DNA of 25,746 nucleotides, from assembly GCA_002292165.1 (NCBI GenBank), contig DBBK01000024.1, forward strand, positions 14,214 through 39,959, given 5' to 3'. Origin of the DNA: Brevundimonas sp. UBA986. Its GTDB lineage: Bacteria > Pseudomonadota > Alphaproteobacteria > Caulobacterales > Caulobacteraceae. Under the pieces are notes generated by a model. It was not told the DNA's origin. It did no database searches and saw only the letters and a program-made list of their open reading frames with translations. Below, piece after piece: positions 7,831 through 15,536 of the stretch (position 1 is the stretch's first letter; the number at the start of each line of letters is the position of its first letter). Made by a program: the position numbers and the translations under genes.

Positions 7831-8756
7831 GAGAGCCGGTGAAGCCGGCCCTGCTGCATCTCGACGACGCCCTGATGCAGCAGGGCGGCCTTAGCGCCCG
7901 TGCCGCCCGAGATGGCTTGTCTCTCGACTGCCGCGACCTGGGGCCGGCGCTTCGCCTGTGGAGCCGCCCCGGTCCGCTTGAGATGCTCGAAGGCCGGATC
8001 CGGGAAGGGTTCCCGCTGGACCGCCGCCCCTTGGTGACCTTCCTCGGATCCGGTGACTTCCACCATGTGACGCCCATGCTGGTGCGCCGCGCCTGCGACG
8101 CCGCCGGGACTGGGGCGGTCACCGTGATCCATTTCGACAATCACCCTGACTGGGTGAGATTTGGCGCGGGGCTGCATTGCGGCTCCTGGGTCGGAGAAAT
8201 CGCGCGCGACCAACGCGTGGCGCGGGTCTTCACGGTGGGGGTGTGCAGCGACGACATCAGCGAACGCGGCCGCCGCTCGGCCGACGCCGACCTCATTCGC
8301 GAAGGGCTGGTCGAGATGTTCGCCTATCGCGCGCCGGCCGACCGTGAAGGGCTCGAACTCTTTGGGCGCATCTGGCCGACCCTGACCGACCTCGGCCTGG
8401 CCGCCTTCGCCTTGCGACTGGCGGAATCGATTCCGACCCGGGCCATCTACGTGACCATCGACAAGGACGTCCTCGCGCCCGAGGACGCGGCCACCAACTG
8501 GGACCAGGGTGAACTCAGCCTCTATGCCCTGAAGACATTGCTGGGGGCGGTGATCACTGGTCGGACCCTGATCGGCGCCGACATCACCGGCGACTGGTCG
8601 CCCGCCCGCTATGGCGGCCAGGGTCTGGATGCCTGGATGAAGCGGGCCGAGGCCGTGATGGATCAGCCCTGGTCGCGCCCCGGCGACGGCGCCTTGCGGC
8701 ACAACCAGGCGGTCAATCTGCATCTGCTCGACTGGCTGAGCGAGCTGGCCACATGA
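7815..8756 (+). CDS. Arginase/agmatinase-fold family protein
   Basis: A 313-aa protein with the ureohydrolase metal-site pattern in modified form: GSGDFHH (about 78-84), HFDNHPDW (107-113, in place of D-A-H-x-D), LHCGSW with His121, and TIDKDVL (215-220, the D-x-D of arginases). The usual C-terminal Glu motif is not obvious; GADITGDWSP lies there. The metal ligands look conserved, so hydrolysis of a guanidine, amidine or other C-N bond is plausible, but this is not a typical arginase or agmatinase. The ATG at 7815 overlaps the aminotransferase by 16 bp. A GTG at 7839, starting MKPALLHLDD after a GAGAG, is an equally reasonable start and would leave an 8-bp gap. Confidence 0.75.
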   Translation: MHGRLREPVKPALLHLDDALMQQGGLSARAARDGLSLDCRDLGPALRLWSRPGPLEMLEGRIREGFPLDRRPLVTFLGSGDFHHVTPMLVRRACDAAGTGAVTVIHFDNHPDWVRFGAGLHCGSWVGEIARDQRVARVFTVGVCSDDISERGRRSADADLIREGLVEMFAYRAPADREGLELFGRIWPTLTDLGLAAFALRLAESIPTRAIYVTIDKDVLAPEDAATNWDQGELSLYALKTLLGAVITGRTLIGADITGDWSPARYGGQGLDAWMKRAEAVMDQPWSRPGDGALRHNQAVNLHLLDWLSELAT

Positions 8757-9109
8757 CCTGGGCATCGGTCGCCTTGATTGGCCTCTGCCTGGCGGCGGAG
8801 GTGACGCACGAGCTCAGTTTCAAACTGGCTGCCGACCGCGCCCGACCCGCTCGCCGCTATGTGGCTGGGGTGGCGGTCCAGCCGTGGCTGTGGCTGGGGA
8901 TCGGGGTCTGGCTGATCGAGACGGTCGCCTGGATTTTTGTGCTTCAGTCCACTCCGCTGACCATCGCCTTCCCGCTGATGACCCTGACCTACGCCGGAGT
9001 GCCGCTGATCGGCGTCCTGGTTTTGCGCGAGCGGGTGACCTTCGAACAGGCGGTCGGGATCGTCCTGATCATGGGCGGCGTCCTCTGCGTCGGCCTGGCG
9101 GGAGCCTGA
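8753..9109 (+). CDS. Small multidrug-resistance/EamA-type four-helix membrane protein
   Basis: A 118-aa hydrophobic protein with four predicted transmembrane helices. The AAEVTHELSFKLA stretch near residue 16 aligns with the region of EmrE around its essential membrane Glu14 (AEVIGT...). The last helix (LRERVTFEQAVGIVLIMGG) has the EamA/DMT repeat style. Such proteins work as dimers, often of two different subunits (as in MdtIJ for spermidine or ArnEF for an undecaprenyl-linked sugar). A second SMR-like gene lies three genes downstream, so the two may form a heterodimer that moves the operon's product or precursor across the inner membrane. It is coupled to the previous gene by an ATGA overlap. 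Confidence 0.82.
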   Translation: MTWASVALIGLCLAAEVTHELSFKLAADRARPARRYVAGVAVQPWLWLGIGVWLIETVAWIFVLQSTPLTIAFPLMTLTYAGVPLIGVLVLRERVTFEQAVGIVLIMGGVLCVGLAGA

Positions 9110-9142
9110 GCCGTGATTTCCCTTCCAGCCCCAGGAGCCGCC

Positions 9143-9997
9143 ATGCGCCGTCCGGTCCAGCCGCTGCGTACCGATCTGGACTTCTTCGTGGAGGGCGAGA
9201 ACGGCCGCGGCGTTCTCCTGCTTCACGGCATGACCGGCGCGCCGGCGGAGATGAAGCCCCTGGCAAAGAGACTGCGTCGTCGAGGTTTCACCTGCGCCGG
9301 GCCGCTTTTGGCCGGTCACGGCGGCGACAAGAACGATCTGCTGAAGACCGACTGGCGTGACTGGCTGGACAGCGTGCGGGCCGCCTGCGCCCGGTTCGCG
9401 CCCGAGGTGGATGAGCTGCATGTCGCCGGCATCTGCGCGGGCGGCGCCCTGGGTCTGCTGCTGGCCGCCGAGGAGCCGAAGATCCGCAGCGCCGCCGTCT
9501 ATTCCATGACGTTCGGATACGACGGCTGGAACATGCCGCGCTGGGCCATGGCCGCGCCGGTGATCCAGTTGGTCGCCAACCTGCCGGGCCTGCGTCGCAT
9601 CGCCATCGACGAGCCCGCGCCGCATGGCCTGAAGGATGAACGCCTGCGCCAGCTCGCGGCGAACAATCCGGCCTTCGTCGAGGGGGCGATCGACGAAATC
9701 CCCCTGGGCTCCCTTTATCAGCTCTACCGGCTGGGCCGCAGGGTCGAGACCGTGGCGCCGGACCTGACAACCCCGACCCTGATCCTGCACGCCCGCGAAG
9801 ACGACATGAGCAGCCCACGCAACGCCGCCCGGCTTCAGGCCACGCTTGGCGGGCCGACTGAGCTCTCGTTGCTGGACGACAGTTTCCACATGATCCACGT
9901 CGATCGGGAACGCGACGTGGTGGCCGATCGGACCGCGGCCTTCTTCGTGAAGCACGGCGTGTGCGAGCCGGTGACGCCGGAGGTCATCCATGCCTGA
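9143..9997 (+). CDS. Alpha/beta-hydrolase with cysteine nucleophile
   Basis: A 284-aa alpha/beta-hydrolase. Oxyanion-hole motif LLLHGMTG (about 26-32), nucleophile elbow GICAGG with Cys98 where most esterases have Ser, acid residue in HAREDD (Asp220/221) and His249 in DDSFHMIH. A Cys in G-x-C-x-G is known from dienelactone hydrolases and PHA synthases, so acyl transfer or thioester chemistry is as likely as simple ester hydrolysis. The start at 9143 was chosen because AGGAG (9133-9137) precedes it by 5 bp. A GTG at 9113, directly after the previous stop, would add ten residues. The gene sits between the two SMR genes and overlaps the acyltransferase by 8 bp, so it probably acts in the same pathway. 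Confidence 0.85.
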   Translation: MRRPVQPLRTDLDFFVEGENGRGVLLLHGMTGAPAEMKPLAKRLRRRGFTCAGPLLAGHGGDKNDLLKTDWRDWLDSVRAACARFAPEVDELHVAGICAGGALGLLLAAEEPKIRSAAVYSMTFGYDGWNMPRWAMAAPVIQLVANLPGLRRIAIDEPAPHGLKDERLRQLAANNPAFVEGAIDEIPLGSLYQLYRLGRRVETVAPDLTTPTLILHAREDDMSSPRNAARLQATLGGPTELSLLDDSFHMIHVDRERDVVADRTAAFFVKHGVCEPVTPEVIHA

Positions 9998-11102
9998 CGC
10001 CCGGATTGCGTCCTCAATCCGCGAGGTGGGTCGAGACGCTTGGGACCGGCTGTTCCCGGGGCAGATCGAGACCTGGGACTATCTGTGCGCGGTCGAGACG
10101 GCGGGTCTGCCGGGGTTCAAGTGGCGCTATGTCCTGGTGGCGGACGGGGGGCGGCTGGTGTGCGTCACGCCCATGTTCATGACGGACTATCCGATCGACA
10201 CCACGTTGGACGGGGCGGGGCGCGAGCTGGCCCATGCGGTGACCCGATTGTTTCCGCGCGCTCTGACCCTGCGGCTGGCCTGTCTGGGATCGCCTTGCAC
10301 CGAGACCCTGACCGTGGGGTTCGCACCGGAGCTGACACCGGACGCGCGCGTGTCCGTGGCGGCGCTTCTGCTGCAGGCTTTCGAAGCGGAGGCCGGGCGG
10401 GCGGGGTGCGGCCTGCTCGGTATCAAGGACGCGCCCGAGGACCAGTCGGTGCTTTGGGACCGGGTCGCGGTCCGGGCTGGATATGGTCGTGTCCCGGGTT
10501 TGCCGGTGGCCTGGCTGCCGATCGATTTTGCGGACCGCGAGGCCTACCTTGAGCGGTTGTCGCCATCGACGCGCAAGGACATGCGCCGCAAGCTACGGTC
10601 GGAGAGCCAACTCCGGATCGAGGTCCGCGCCGATCTGGACGGGATGCTGGACCGGGTCATGGACCTGTATCGCCAGACCCGCGCCCGAGCCGAGATGACG
10701 CTGGAAGACCTGACCCCGGCCTATTTTCAGGGTGTCTGCGAGACCATGCCTGGGCGCGTGGTCCACATCCTGTACTGGCAAGGCGACGATCTGATCGCGG
10801 CCAATATGCTGCTGCGGGACGACGCCGTTCTGATCGACAAGTTCTTCTGCATGGACGCAGCGCGGGGCCGCGCGCTGAACCTGTACTTCCTCAGTTGGTT
10901 CCGCAACATCGACTACTGCCTGGAGCACGGCCTGACGCGCTACCAGAGCGGTCAGGCGGCCTATGAGGTCAAGCTGAGGCTGGGCAGCCGGCTGATCCGC
11001 ACCGCCATGCTGTTCCGTCACCGCAACCCGCTGGTCAACGGCGCCCTGCGGCTGGCCGCCCCTCTGTTCGCCGCCGATCCGACGCTGGAGATGGCGGCAT
11101 GA
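9990..11102 (+). CDS. GNAT/FemAB-like acyltransferase (BioF2-like acetyltransferase domain)
   Basis: A 370-aa soluble protein with the double-GNAT style of FemAB/CelD-like acyltransferases. The typical basic helix STRKDMRRKLRSE (about 193-205) is followed by a C-terminal GNAT half (DLIAANMLLRDDAVLIDKFF, about 267-286) and an ALNLYFLSWFRNIDYCLEHGL segment. Members move acyl or aminoacyl groups onto an amine; bacterial ceramide synthase and peptidoglycan interpeptide enzymes are related in fold. Here it would be the step that N-acylates the amine made by the aminotransferase, which is inference from context. The ribosome site GGAGG (9979-9983) lies 6 bp before the ATG. Substrates cannot be identified from the sequence. 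Confidence 0.78.
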   Translation: MPDARIASSIREVGRDAWDRLFPGQIETWDYLCAVETAGLPGFKWRYVLVADGGRLVCVTPMFMTDYPIDTTLDGAGRELAHAVTRLFPRALTLRLACLGSPCTETLTVGFAPELTPDARVSVAALLLQAFEAEAGRAGCGLLGIKDAPEDQSVLWDRVAVRAGYGRVPGLPVAWLPIDFADREAYLERLSPSTRKDMRRKLRSESQLRIEVRADLDGMLDRVMDLYRQTRARAEMTLEDLTPAYFQGVCETMPGRVVHILYWQGDDLIAANMLLRDDAVLIDKFFCMDAARGRALNLYFLSWFRNIDYCLEHGLTRYQSGQAAYEVKLRLGSRLIRTAMLFRHRNPLVNGALRLAAPLFAADPTLEMAA

Positions 11103-11506
11103 CGATCTGGAGCGAAGGCGACGGGCGGTCGCTGCTGCGTCGCCGAACGGCGCTGGCGGCCCTGTGCGTGGCCGTACCGTTGCTCGGGCTCGGTTATCAG
11201 GTGGCGGCCCGATATACCGCAGTCGCCATGGCCGGTGTCCCTTTCGGCCCTGCCTGGCTGCTGGGCGCCCTGCTGCAGCCTTGGGGCGTAATACTGCTGC
11301 TCTGTGAGGGCCTGGGCCTGCTGGCCTGGATGACGGCCCTGTCCGAGATCAAGCTCAGCGTCGCCGTGCCGCTGTCGGCGCTCAGTTACGTTCTGGTCGT
11401 GTCCTTCGGCTGGATCGTGCTGCACGAACGGTTCGATCCCGTGCAATTGCTGGGCGCCGTGGCCATCCTCGGCGGCGTGTGGCTGGTGGGGCGGAGCCGG
11501 TCATGA
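11099..11506 (+). CDS. Second SMR/ArnE-F-like small membrane protein
   Basis: A 135-aa protein with four predicted transmembrane helices after a short basic N-terminus (RSLLRRR). It has the EamA-half pattern IKLSVAVPLSALSYVLVV and a last helix after LHERFDPVQ. Unlike the SMR protein at 8753, its first helix has no Glu; a Gln (LGYQVAARYT) lies near the equivalent place, as in ArnE-type subunits. It is therefore a good candidate for the unlike partner in a heterodimeric flippase or exporter. It is coupled by ATGA overlaps on both sides, to the acyltransferase and to the ABC permease. Confidence 0.8.
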   Translation: MTIWSEGDGRSLLRRRTALAALCVAVPLLGLGYQVAARYTAVAMAGVPFGPAWLLGALLQPWGVILLLCEGLGLLAWMTALSEIKLSVAVPLSALSYVLVVSFGWIVLHERFDPVQLLGAVAILGGVWLVGRSRS

Positions 11507-12633
11507 TTTCACTGGCTCTCAAGACCCTGCTCCACGACTGGCGCCGATACATGCCGGCGGTGGTGGCGGTCGCCTTTTCCGGGGTCTTGGTCCTGCTGCA
11601 GGGCGCCCTGATCCTGGGCATATTCTCCCTGTCGAGCCTCTACGTGACCCGGTCGGGCGCGGATCTGTGGATCGGATATCCCGGGGTGCAGAGCATCGAT
11701 CTGGGCCGCCCCATCGGCAGTCAGGCTGAGCTGGACGCCTGGATGGAGCCTGATGTCCGTCAGGTCGAACCGTTCCAGTGGGGCGCCGGCGAGTGGCGTA
11801 CGCACGATCAGGGCATGGTCAATGTCTATCTGGTCGGCGTGTCGCTGGCCCCCGACGCCATGGCCCTGTCGGAGGCCCTGACCCCGGCCCAGCGCGCGGC
11901 GCTTGCCGAACCCGGCTCGGTGCTGGTCGATGCCGGCGATCGGAACAAGCTCGACGCCGGACTGGGCCAGACGGTTGAGATCAACGGCCGGCGCGTCCGC
12001 ATTGCGGGTTTCACCGAGGGGCTGCGCGGCCTCGGCGGCGTTAATGTCATCGGGTCCCAGGCCACAGTCCGAACGCTGGATCCCGCCGCCGGAAGCGATG
12101 GGCGGGTGGCTTATTTCCTCGCCCGTTTCGGTACGCCGGAGGCCGCCGTAGCCTCGGCGCGACGCCTGACCGAGCGGGGCAGGACGCGGGGCTTCGAGGC
12201 CGTGACGGCAAAGGCCTTCGCCGATCGCACCACCAGCTACTGGCTGGGCGAGTCCGGCGCGGGCGTGGCTTTCCTGTTCGGCAGCAGCATCGCCCTTCTG
12301 GTCGCGGTCATCATCACCAGCCAGACCCTGACCGCCGCCGTCGCCGGCTCCATCAAGGAATACGCCGCCCTGCGCGCCCTCGGCTTTCCCATGGGGTCCC
12401 TGCGCGCGCTCGTACTGGAACAGAGCGCCTGGGTCGGGGTGGCGGGGCTGGTCGTCGGCAGCCTGTTGACCCTCGCCCTCGCGGTCACCGCCCGCACCCA
12501 GGGCGTCCCGATCGTGCTGTCGCCCGCCATGACAGGGGCGGCGGCCCTTCTCATCCTCATCGTCGCCCTTGGGTCCGGAGCGTGGGCGCTTCGCCGCGTC
12601 GCCCGGGCCGATCCCGCGAGTCTGCTGCTATGA
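11503..12633 (+). CDS. ABC transporter permease, DevC/FtsX-MacB type
   Basis: A 376-aa permease with an N-terminal transmembrane helix (about 17-45), a periplasmic MacB-like domain of about 190 residues, and three C-terminal helices of the FtsX domain. The segment IITSQTLTAAVAGSIKEYAALRALGFP is close in style to DevC. DevC works with a HlyD-like adaptor (DevB) and an ATPase (DevA) to export heterocyst glycolipid in cyanobacteria. Adaptor, outer-membrane factor and ATPase follow directly here. ATG at 11503 overlaps the SMR stop (ATGA); eight in-frame residues upstream could extend it but lack support. Confidence 0.9.
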   Translation: MISLALKTLLHDWRRYMPAVVAVAFSGVLVLLQGALILGIFSLSSLYVTRSGADLWIGYPGVQSIDLGRPIGSQAELDAWMEPDVRQVEPFQWGAGEWRTHDQGMVNVYLVGVSLAPDAMALSEALTPAQRAALAEPGSVLVDAGDRNKLDAGLGQTVEINGRRVRIAGFTEGLRGLGGVNVIGSQATVRTLDPAAGSDGRVAYFLARFGTPEAAVASARRLTERGRTRGFEAVTAKAFADRTTSYWLGESGAGVAFLFGSSIALLVAVIITSQTLTAAVAGSIKEYAALRALGFPMGSLRALVLEQSAWVGVAGLVVGSLLTLALAVTARTQGVPIVLSPAMTGAAALLILIVALGSGAWALRRVARADPASLLL

Positions 12634-13511
12634 TCCGAACTTGCCTCTCTCTCGCCGCCGTCGGCCTGACGGTGATCGCTCTGGCCGGATGTCAGGCATC
12701 CGCCAGACCGGTCGGGCCTGTCGCCGCCGCTCCCCAAGCTGTGGCGCGGGGCGTCGTCCAGTCCCGCGAAGGGCTGGTGCGGATCGCCGCTCCCGTCCAG
12801 GGCGTGCTGGCCTCGGTCAATCTGTACGAGGGCGATGTGGTGGTTCAGGGCGATGTCCTGGCCCGTATGGACGACCGGCTGGCCCGGCTCACTCTGGCTG
12901 CGGCCGACGCGGACGTGGCCCAGTTCGACGCCCAGACCGCCATCGCTGATGCCCGGGCCGGCGGGGCCCACCTGCAGGCGAACCGGCTCGGGCGACTGGC
13001 CTTTGCCGATGCAGGGCCGCGTGACGTGGCTGAAGGCGCCGCAGCCTCGGCGACGGTCGCCCAGCGTGAACTCACCGCCGCGCGTCTGGCGGCGCAGGCG
13101 GCGCGCGCGCACCGCCAACTGCAGGTCTTCGATGTCGACCTCAGAACGGTTCGGGCGCCTGTCTCCGGCCGGATCATCCGGCGCACGGCTGTGACCGGCG
13201 CCTCGGTAGAGGCGGGCACGGCCCTTTTCCTGATCGAGCCGGCAGGCGCCCGCATTGTCAGCGCCGATCTCGACGAGACCTATGCCGATCGTATCCGGCC
13301 GGGCGCGAAGGCCTTGATCTCGCTGGAGAGCGATCCGTCCAAAGTCTATCCGGCCCACGTCAGCCGCGTGGCCGAGGCCTTCGGCGCACCGATGCTCCAG
13401 GACGATCCCACCGCGCCCAGCGACACTCGCACCCTGCCGGTGCAACTGACCTTGGACGGCGCTCCGGCTCTGCGGCTCGGTCAGCGCGTTCTGGTCCGGT
13501 TCGTCCGATGA
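12630..13511 (+). CDS. HlyD/DevB-like periplasmic adaptor lipoprotein
   Basis: A 293-aa membrane-fusion protein. It has a lipoprotein signal peptide with lipobox LAGC (Cys21), a biotinyl-lipoyl-like half (RIAAPVQGVLASVNLYEGDVV), an Ala-rich coiled-coil hairpin (about 85-165), the returning lipoyl half (TVRAPVSGRIIRR) and a beta-barrel region ending LGQRVLVRFVR. It should bridge the DevC-like permease and the outer-membrane factor. Lipid anchoring replaces the transmembrane anchor common in DevB/HlyD. It is coupled to the permease and the next gene by ATGA overlaps. Confidence 0.9.
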   Translation: MIRTCLSLAAVGLTVIALAGCQASARPVGPVAAAPQAVARGVVQSREGLVRIAAPVQGVLASVNLYEGDVVVQGDVLARMDDRLARLTLAAADADVAQFDAQTAIADARAGGAHLQANRLGRLAFADAGPRDVAEGAAASATVAQRELTAARLAAQAARAHRQLQVFDVDLRTVRAPVSGRIIRRTAVTGASVEAGTALFLIEPAGARIVSADLDETYADRIRPGAKALISLESDPSKVYPAHVSRVAEAFGAPMLQDDPTAPSDTRTLPVQLTLDGAPALRLGQRVLVRFVR

Positions 13512-14830
13512 GGGCGCGCGTTCCTGTGCTCCTGGCGGTGCTGGCGTCCGGGCTGGCGGCCTGCGCCACCGACGGCGCGGCGCCGAGGCCGTCGGCGCTT
13601 TTGCTGCAGCCGGTCGGGCCGTCTCCCTGGGTCGAGGATTTCGGCGATCCAGAACTGCGTCAACTGCTCGACCGGGCCGATCTCGGCAGCCTCGACGTCA
13701 AAACGGCTCTGGCCCGCCTCGAGCGCGCGACGGCCGAAGGTGACAGGGCGCGAGCGTCACGCTCGCCCGTGGTTCAGATCGGCCTGGCCGGGGCGGTCGG
13801 CGGGGACAGTTTCAGCCGGGGCCGGACAGCCGCAACGCCGACCCTGGAGGCCAGCTACGACATCGATCTGTGGGGGCGGCGCCGCGCCGCCATCGCTGCC
13901 GCTTCGAACGAAGCCCTCGCCGCCGCCGCTGAAGTTGAGCAGGCCCGCCGCACGGTCGCGGCCGAGACGGTGAGGACCTGGGTGGCGCTGCGGGCTGATC
14001 AATCCGCCGTGGCCGCGGCCCACAGGCGTCTCGTGCGGGCCCAGCATCAGGCCGACCTGATCGCCGTCCGTATTCGCGAGGGCGTGGTCGACGCCCCCGC
14101 CGCCGCGGCCGCCGCGGAGGCGATCGCCGAGGCCCGGGCCAACGAGGCCGGCCTCGGGTTGGATATCGCGGGCGACGAGCGCAGGCTCGCCGGCCTGCTC
14201 GGCGTCGCCGATCCTGTCGCACCTGGTCCGGGAGATTTGCCACGGTTCGCGCCTGCGCCGGCCGACGTCTCGTCAGACGTGGTCGACGCCTTGCCGGAGG
14301 TCCGGGCGGCTTTCGCCCGGCTGCACGCCGCCGACGCCCGACGTGCGGAGGCGGTGGCCGCGACCCGGCCGCAGTTCCAGCTTGTCGCCGCCCTGGGGGC
14401 GCCCGATGCGGCGGTCTCGACCTTGCTGGACGTCAAGGCTTTGGCCTGGGCTCTCGCCGGCGCACTGACCCAGACGGTTCTCGACGGAGGCGCACGCAAG
14501 GCCGACGTTGCCCGGGCTTCGGCCGAGGCGGATCTCGCGGAACTGGCCTGGCGGGCGGCGGTGCTGCAGGGCTGGTCCGACATTCAGGGCGCTCTGGCCG
14601 AGGAAGCGAAAGCCGGCTCCCGGCTCGAGATCGCCGACCGCGCGGCTGACAGGGCTGCGGCGATGTTCGAGATCTCTGTTCGGCGTCACGACGCCGGTGT
14701 GATCGACGGCGTCGCCCTGACCGAGGCCGAAGCCGCACAAGACGACGCACGCCTGGCCGTCATCAACGCCCGCAAGACGCTTCTTGACGCCGTCGTCACC
14801 CGCCATCTGGCCGAGCCAAACGATGGGTGA
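13508..14830 (+). CDS. Outer-membrane efflux lipoprotein, NodT/OprM-like (TolC superfamily)
   Basis: A 440-aa outer-membrane channel. Signal peptide with lipobox LAAC (Cys19), the family motif YDIDLWGRRRA, and long Ala/Glu/Arg-rich helices that form the periplasmic tunnel (two repeats). Length is slightly short for the 450-480 aa family. With the permease, adaptor and ATPase it completes a dedicated ABC tripartite exporter. It overlaps the adaptor by 4 bp and the ATPase by 8 bp. It is clearly distinct from the second outer-membrane factor in the RND operon at 21461-22858. Confidence 0.9.
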   Translation: MRARVPVLLAVLASGLAACATDGAAPRPSALLLQPVGPSPWVEDFGDPELRQLLDRADLGSLDVKTALARLERATAEGDRARASRSPVVQIGLAGAVGGDSFSRGRTAATPTLEASYDIDLWGRRRAAIAAASNEALAAAAEVEQARRTVAAETVRTWVALRADQSAVAAAHRRLVRAQHQADLIAVRIREGVVDAPAAAAAAEAIAEARANEAGLGLDIAGDERRLAGLLGVADPVAPGPGDLPRFAPAPADVSSDVVDALPEVRAAFARLHAADARRAEAVAATRPQFQLVAALGAPDAAVSTLLDVKALAWALAGALTQTVLDGGARKADVARASAEADLAELAWRAAVLQGWSDIQGALAEEAKAGSRLEIADRAADRAAAMFEISVRRHDAGVIDGVALTEAEAAQDDARLAVINARKTLLDAVVTRHLAEPNDG

Positions 14831-15536
14831 GGTGTTGCTCGATGCGCGTGGCGTCACCAAGAGCTATGGGCAGGGCGCTGGCCGCGTCATCGCCCTGCAT
14901 CCGACGGATATCGTCCTGAAGACGGGCGAGTTCGTGATCGTCGCAGGTCCCTCCGGTTCGGGAAAGTCCACGCTGCTGGCCATGATCTCGGGCCTCCTCA
15001 CCCCGGAGGCGGGTGAGGTCCATATTCTGGGACACAATCTGTCGAACCAGACGCGCGCCCAGGCGGACGCCCTGCGTCTGGCGGACATCGGGTTCATCTT
15101 TCAGGGGTTCCATCTGCTGCCTGCGCTTACGGCGGTGGAGCAGGTATCCATCGTGCTGAAGCGGCAGGGGCTGAAATCGCGTTTGGCGCATGCCCGCGCA
15201 GGTCTCGCGCTGGAACGCGTCGGCCTGTCCCATCGTCTGAACAGCCGTCCGGACCAGCTGTCGGGTGGCGAGCGGCAGAGGGTCGCGATCGCCCGGGCCC
15301 TGGCCAAGGCGCCACGCATTATTTTCGCCGACGAACCGACCTCGGCGCTGGACTCGACCAACGGTCGGCAGGTTGCGACCCTGCTGCGGGAGACGGCGGT
15401 AGAGACCGGGGCGGGCGTCCTGTGCGTCAGTCACGATCCCCGTCTGGAAGGCTTCGCCGATCGGGTGATCCGTATGGAAGACGGTCGGGTCGTGGGCGAG
15501 CATCGCGCAGAAGTCGTCGCCGGGAGCGGGTGGTGA
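14823..15536 (+). CDS. ABC transporter ATPase, LolD/MacB/DevA type
   Basis: A 237-aa nucleotide-binding subunit with every catalytic motif: Walker A GPSGSGKST (42-50), Q-loop FIFQGF (Gln94), signature LSGGERQ (146-152), Walker B IIFADEP (Glu171) and switch His204 in VSHD. It powers the DevC-like permease encoded three genes upstream. The start at 14823 overlaps the outer-membrane factor by 8 bp; an in-frame start at 14784 lies deeper in that gene and is less likely. Confidence 0.94.
   Translation: MGEVLLDARGVTKSYGQGAGRVIALHPTDIVLKTGEFVIVAGPSGSGKSTLLAMISGLLTPEAGEVHILGHNLSNQTRAQADALRLADIGFIFQGFHLLPALTAVEQVSIVLKRQGLKSRLAHARAGLALERVGLSHRLNSRPDQLSGGERQRVAIARALAKAPRIIFADEPTSALDSTNGRQVATLLRETAVETGAGVLCVSHDPRLEGFADRVIRMEDGRVVGEHRAEVVAGSGW

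Noticed and set aside
8663..9991. Minus-strand frame of 442 codons
   Set aside because: It is opposite the SMR and hydrolase genes, rich in His, Gln and Gly without any domain pattern.
12237..13445. Minus-strand frame of 402 codons
   Set aside because: It is opposite the DevC-like permease and adaptor, with no recognisable motif or ribosome site.
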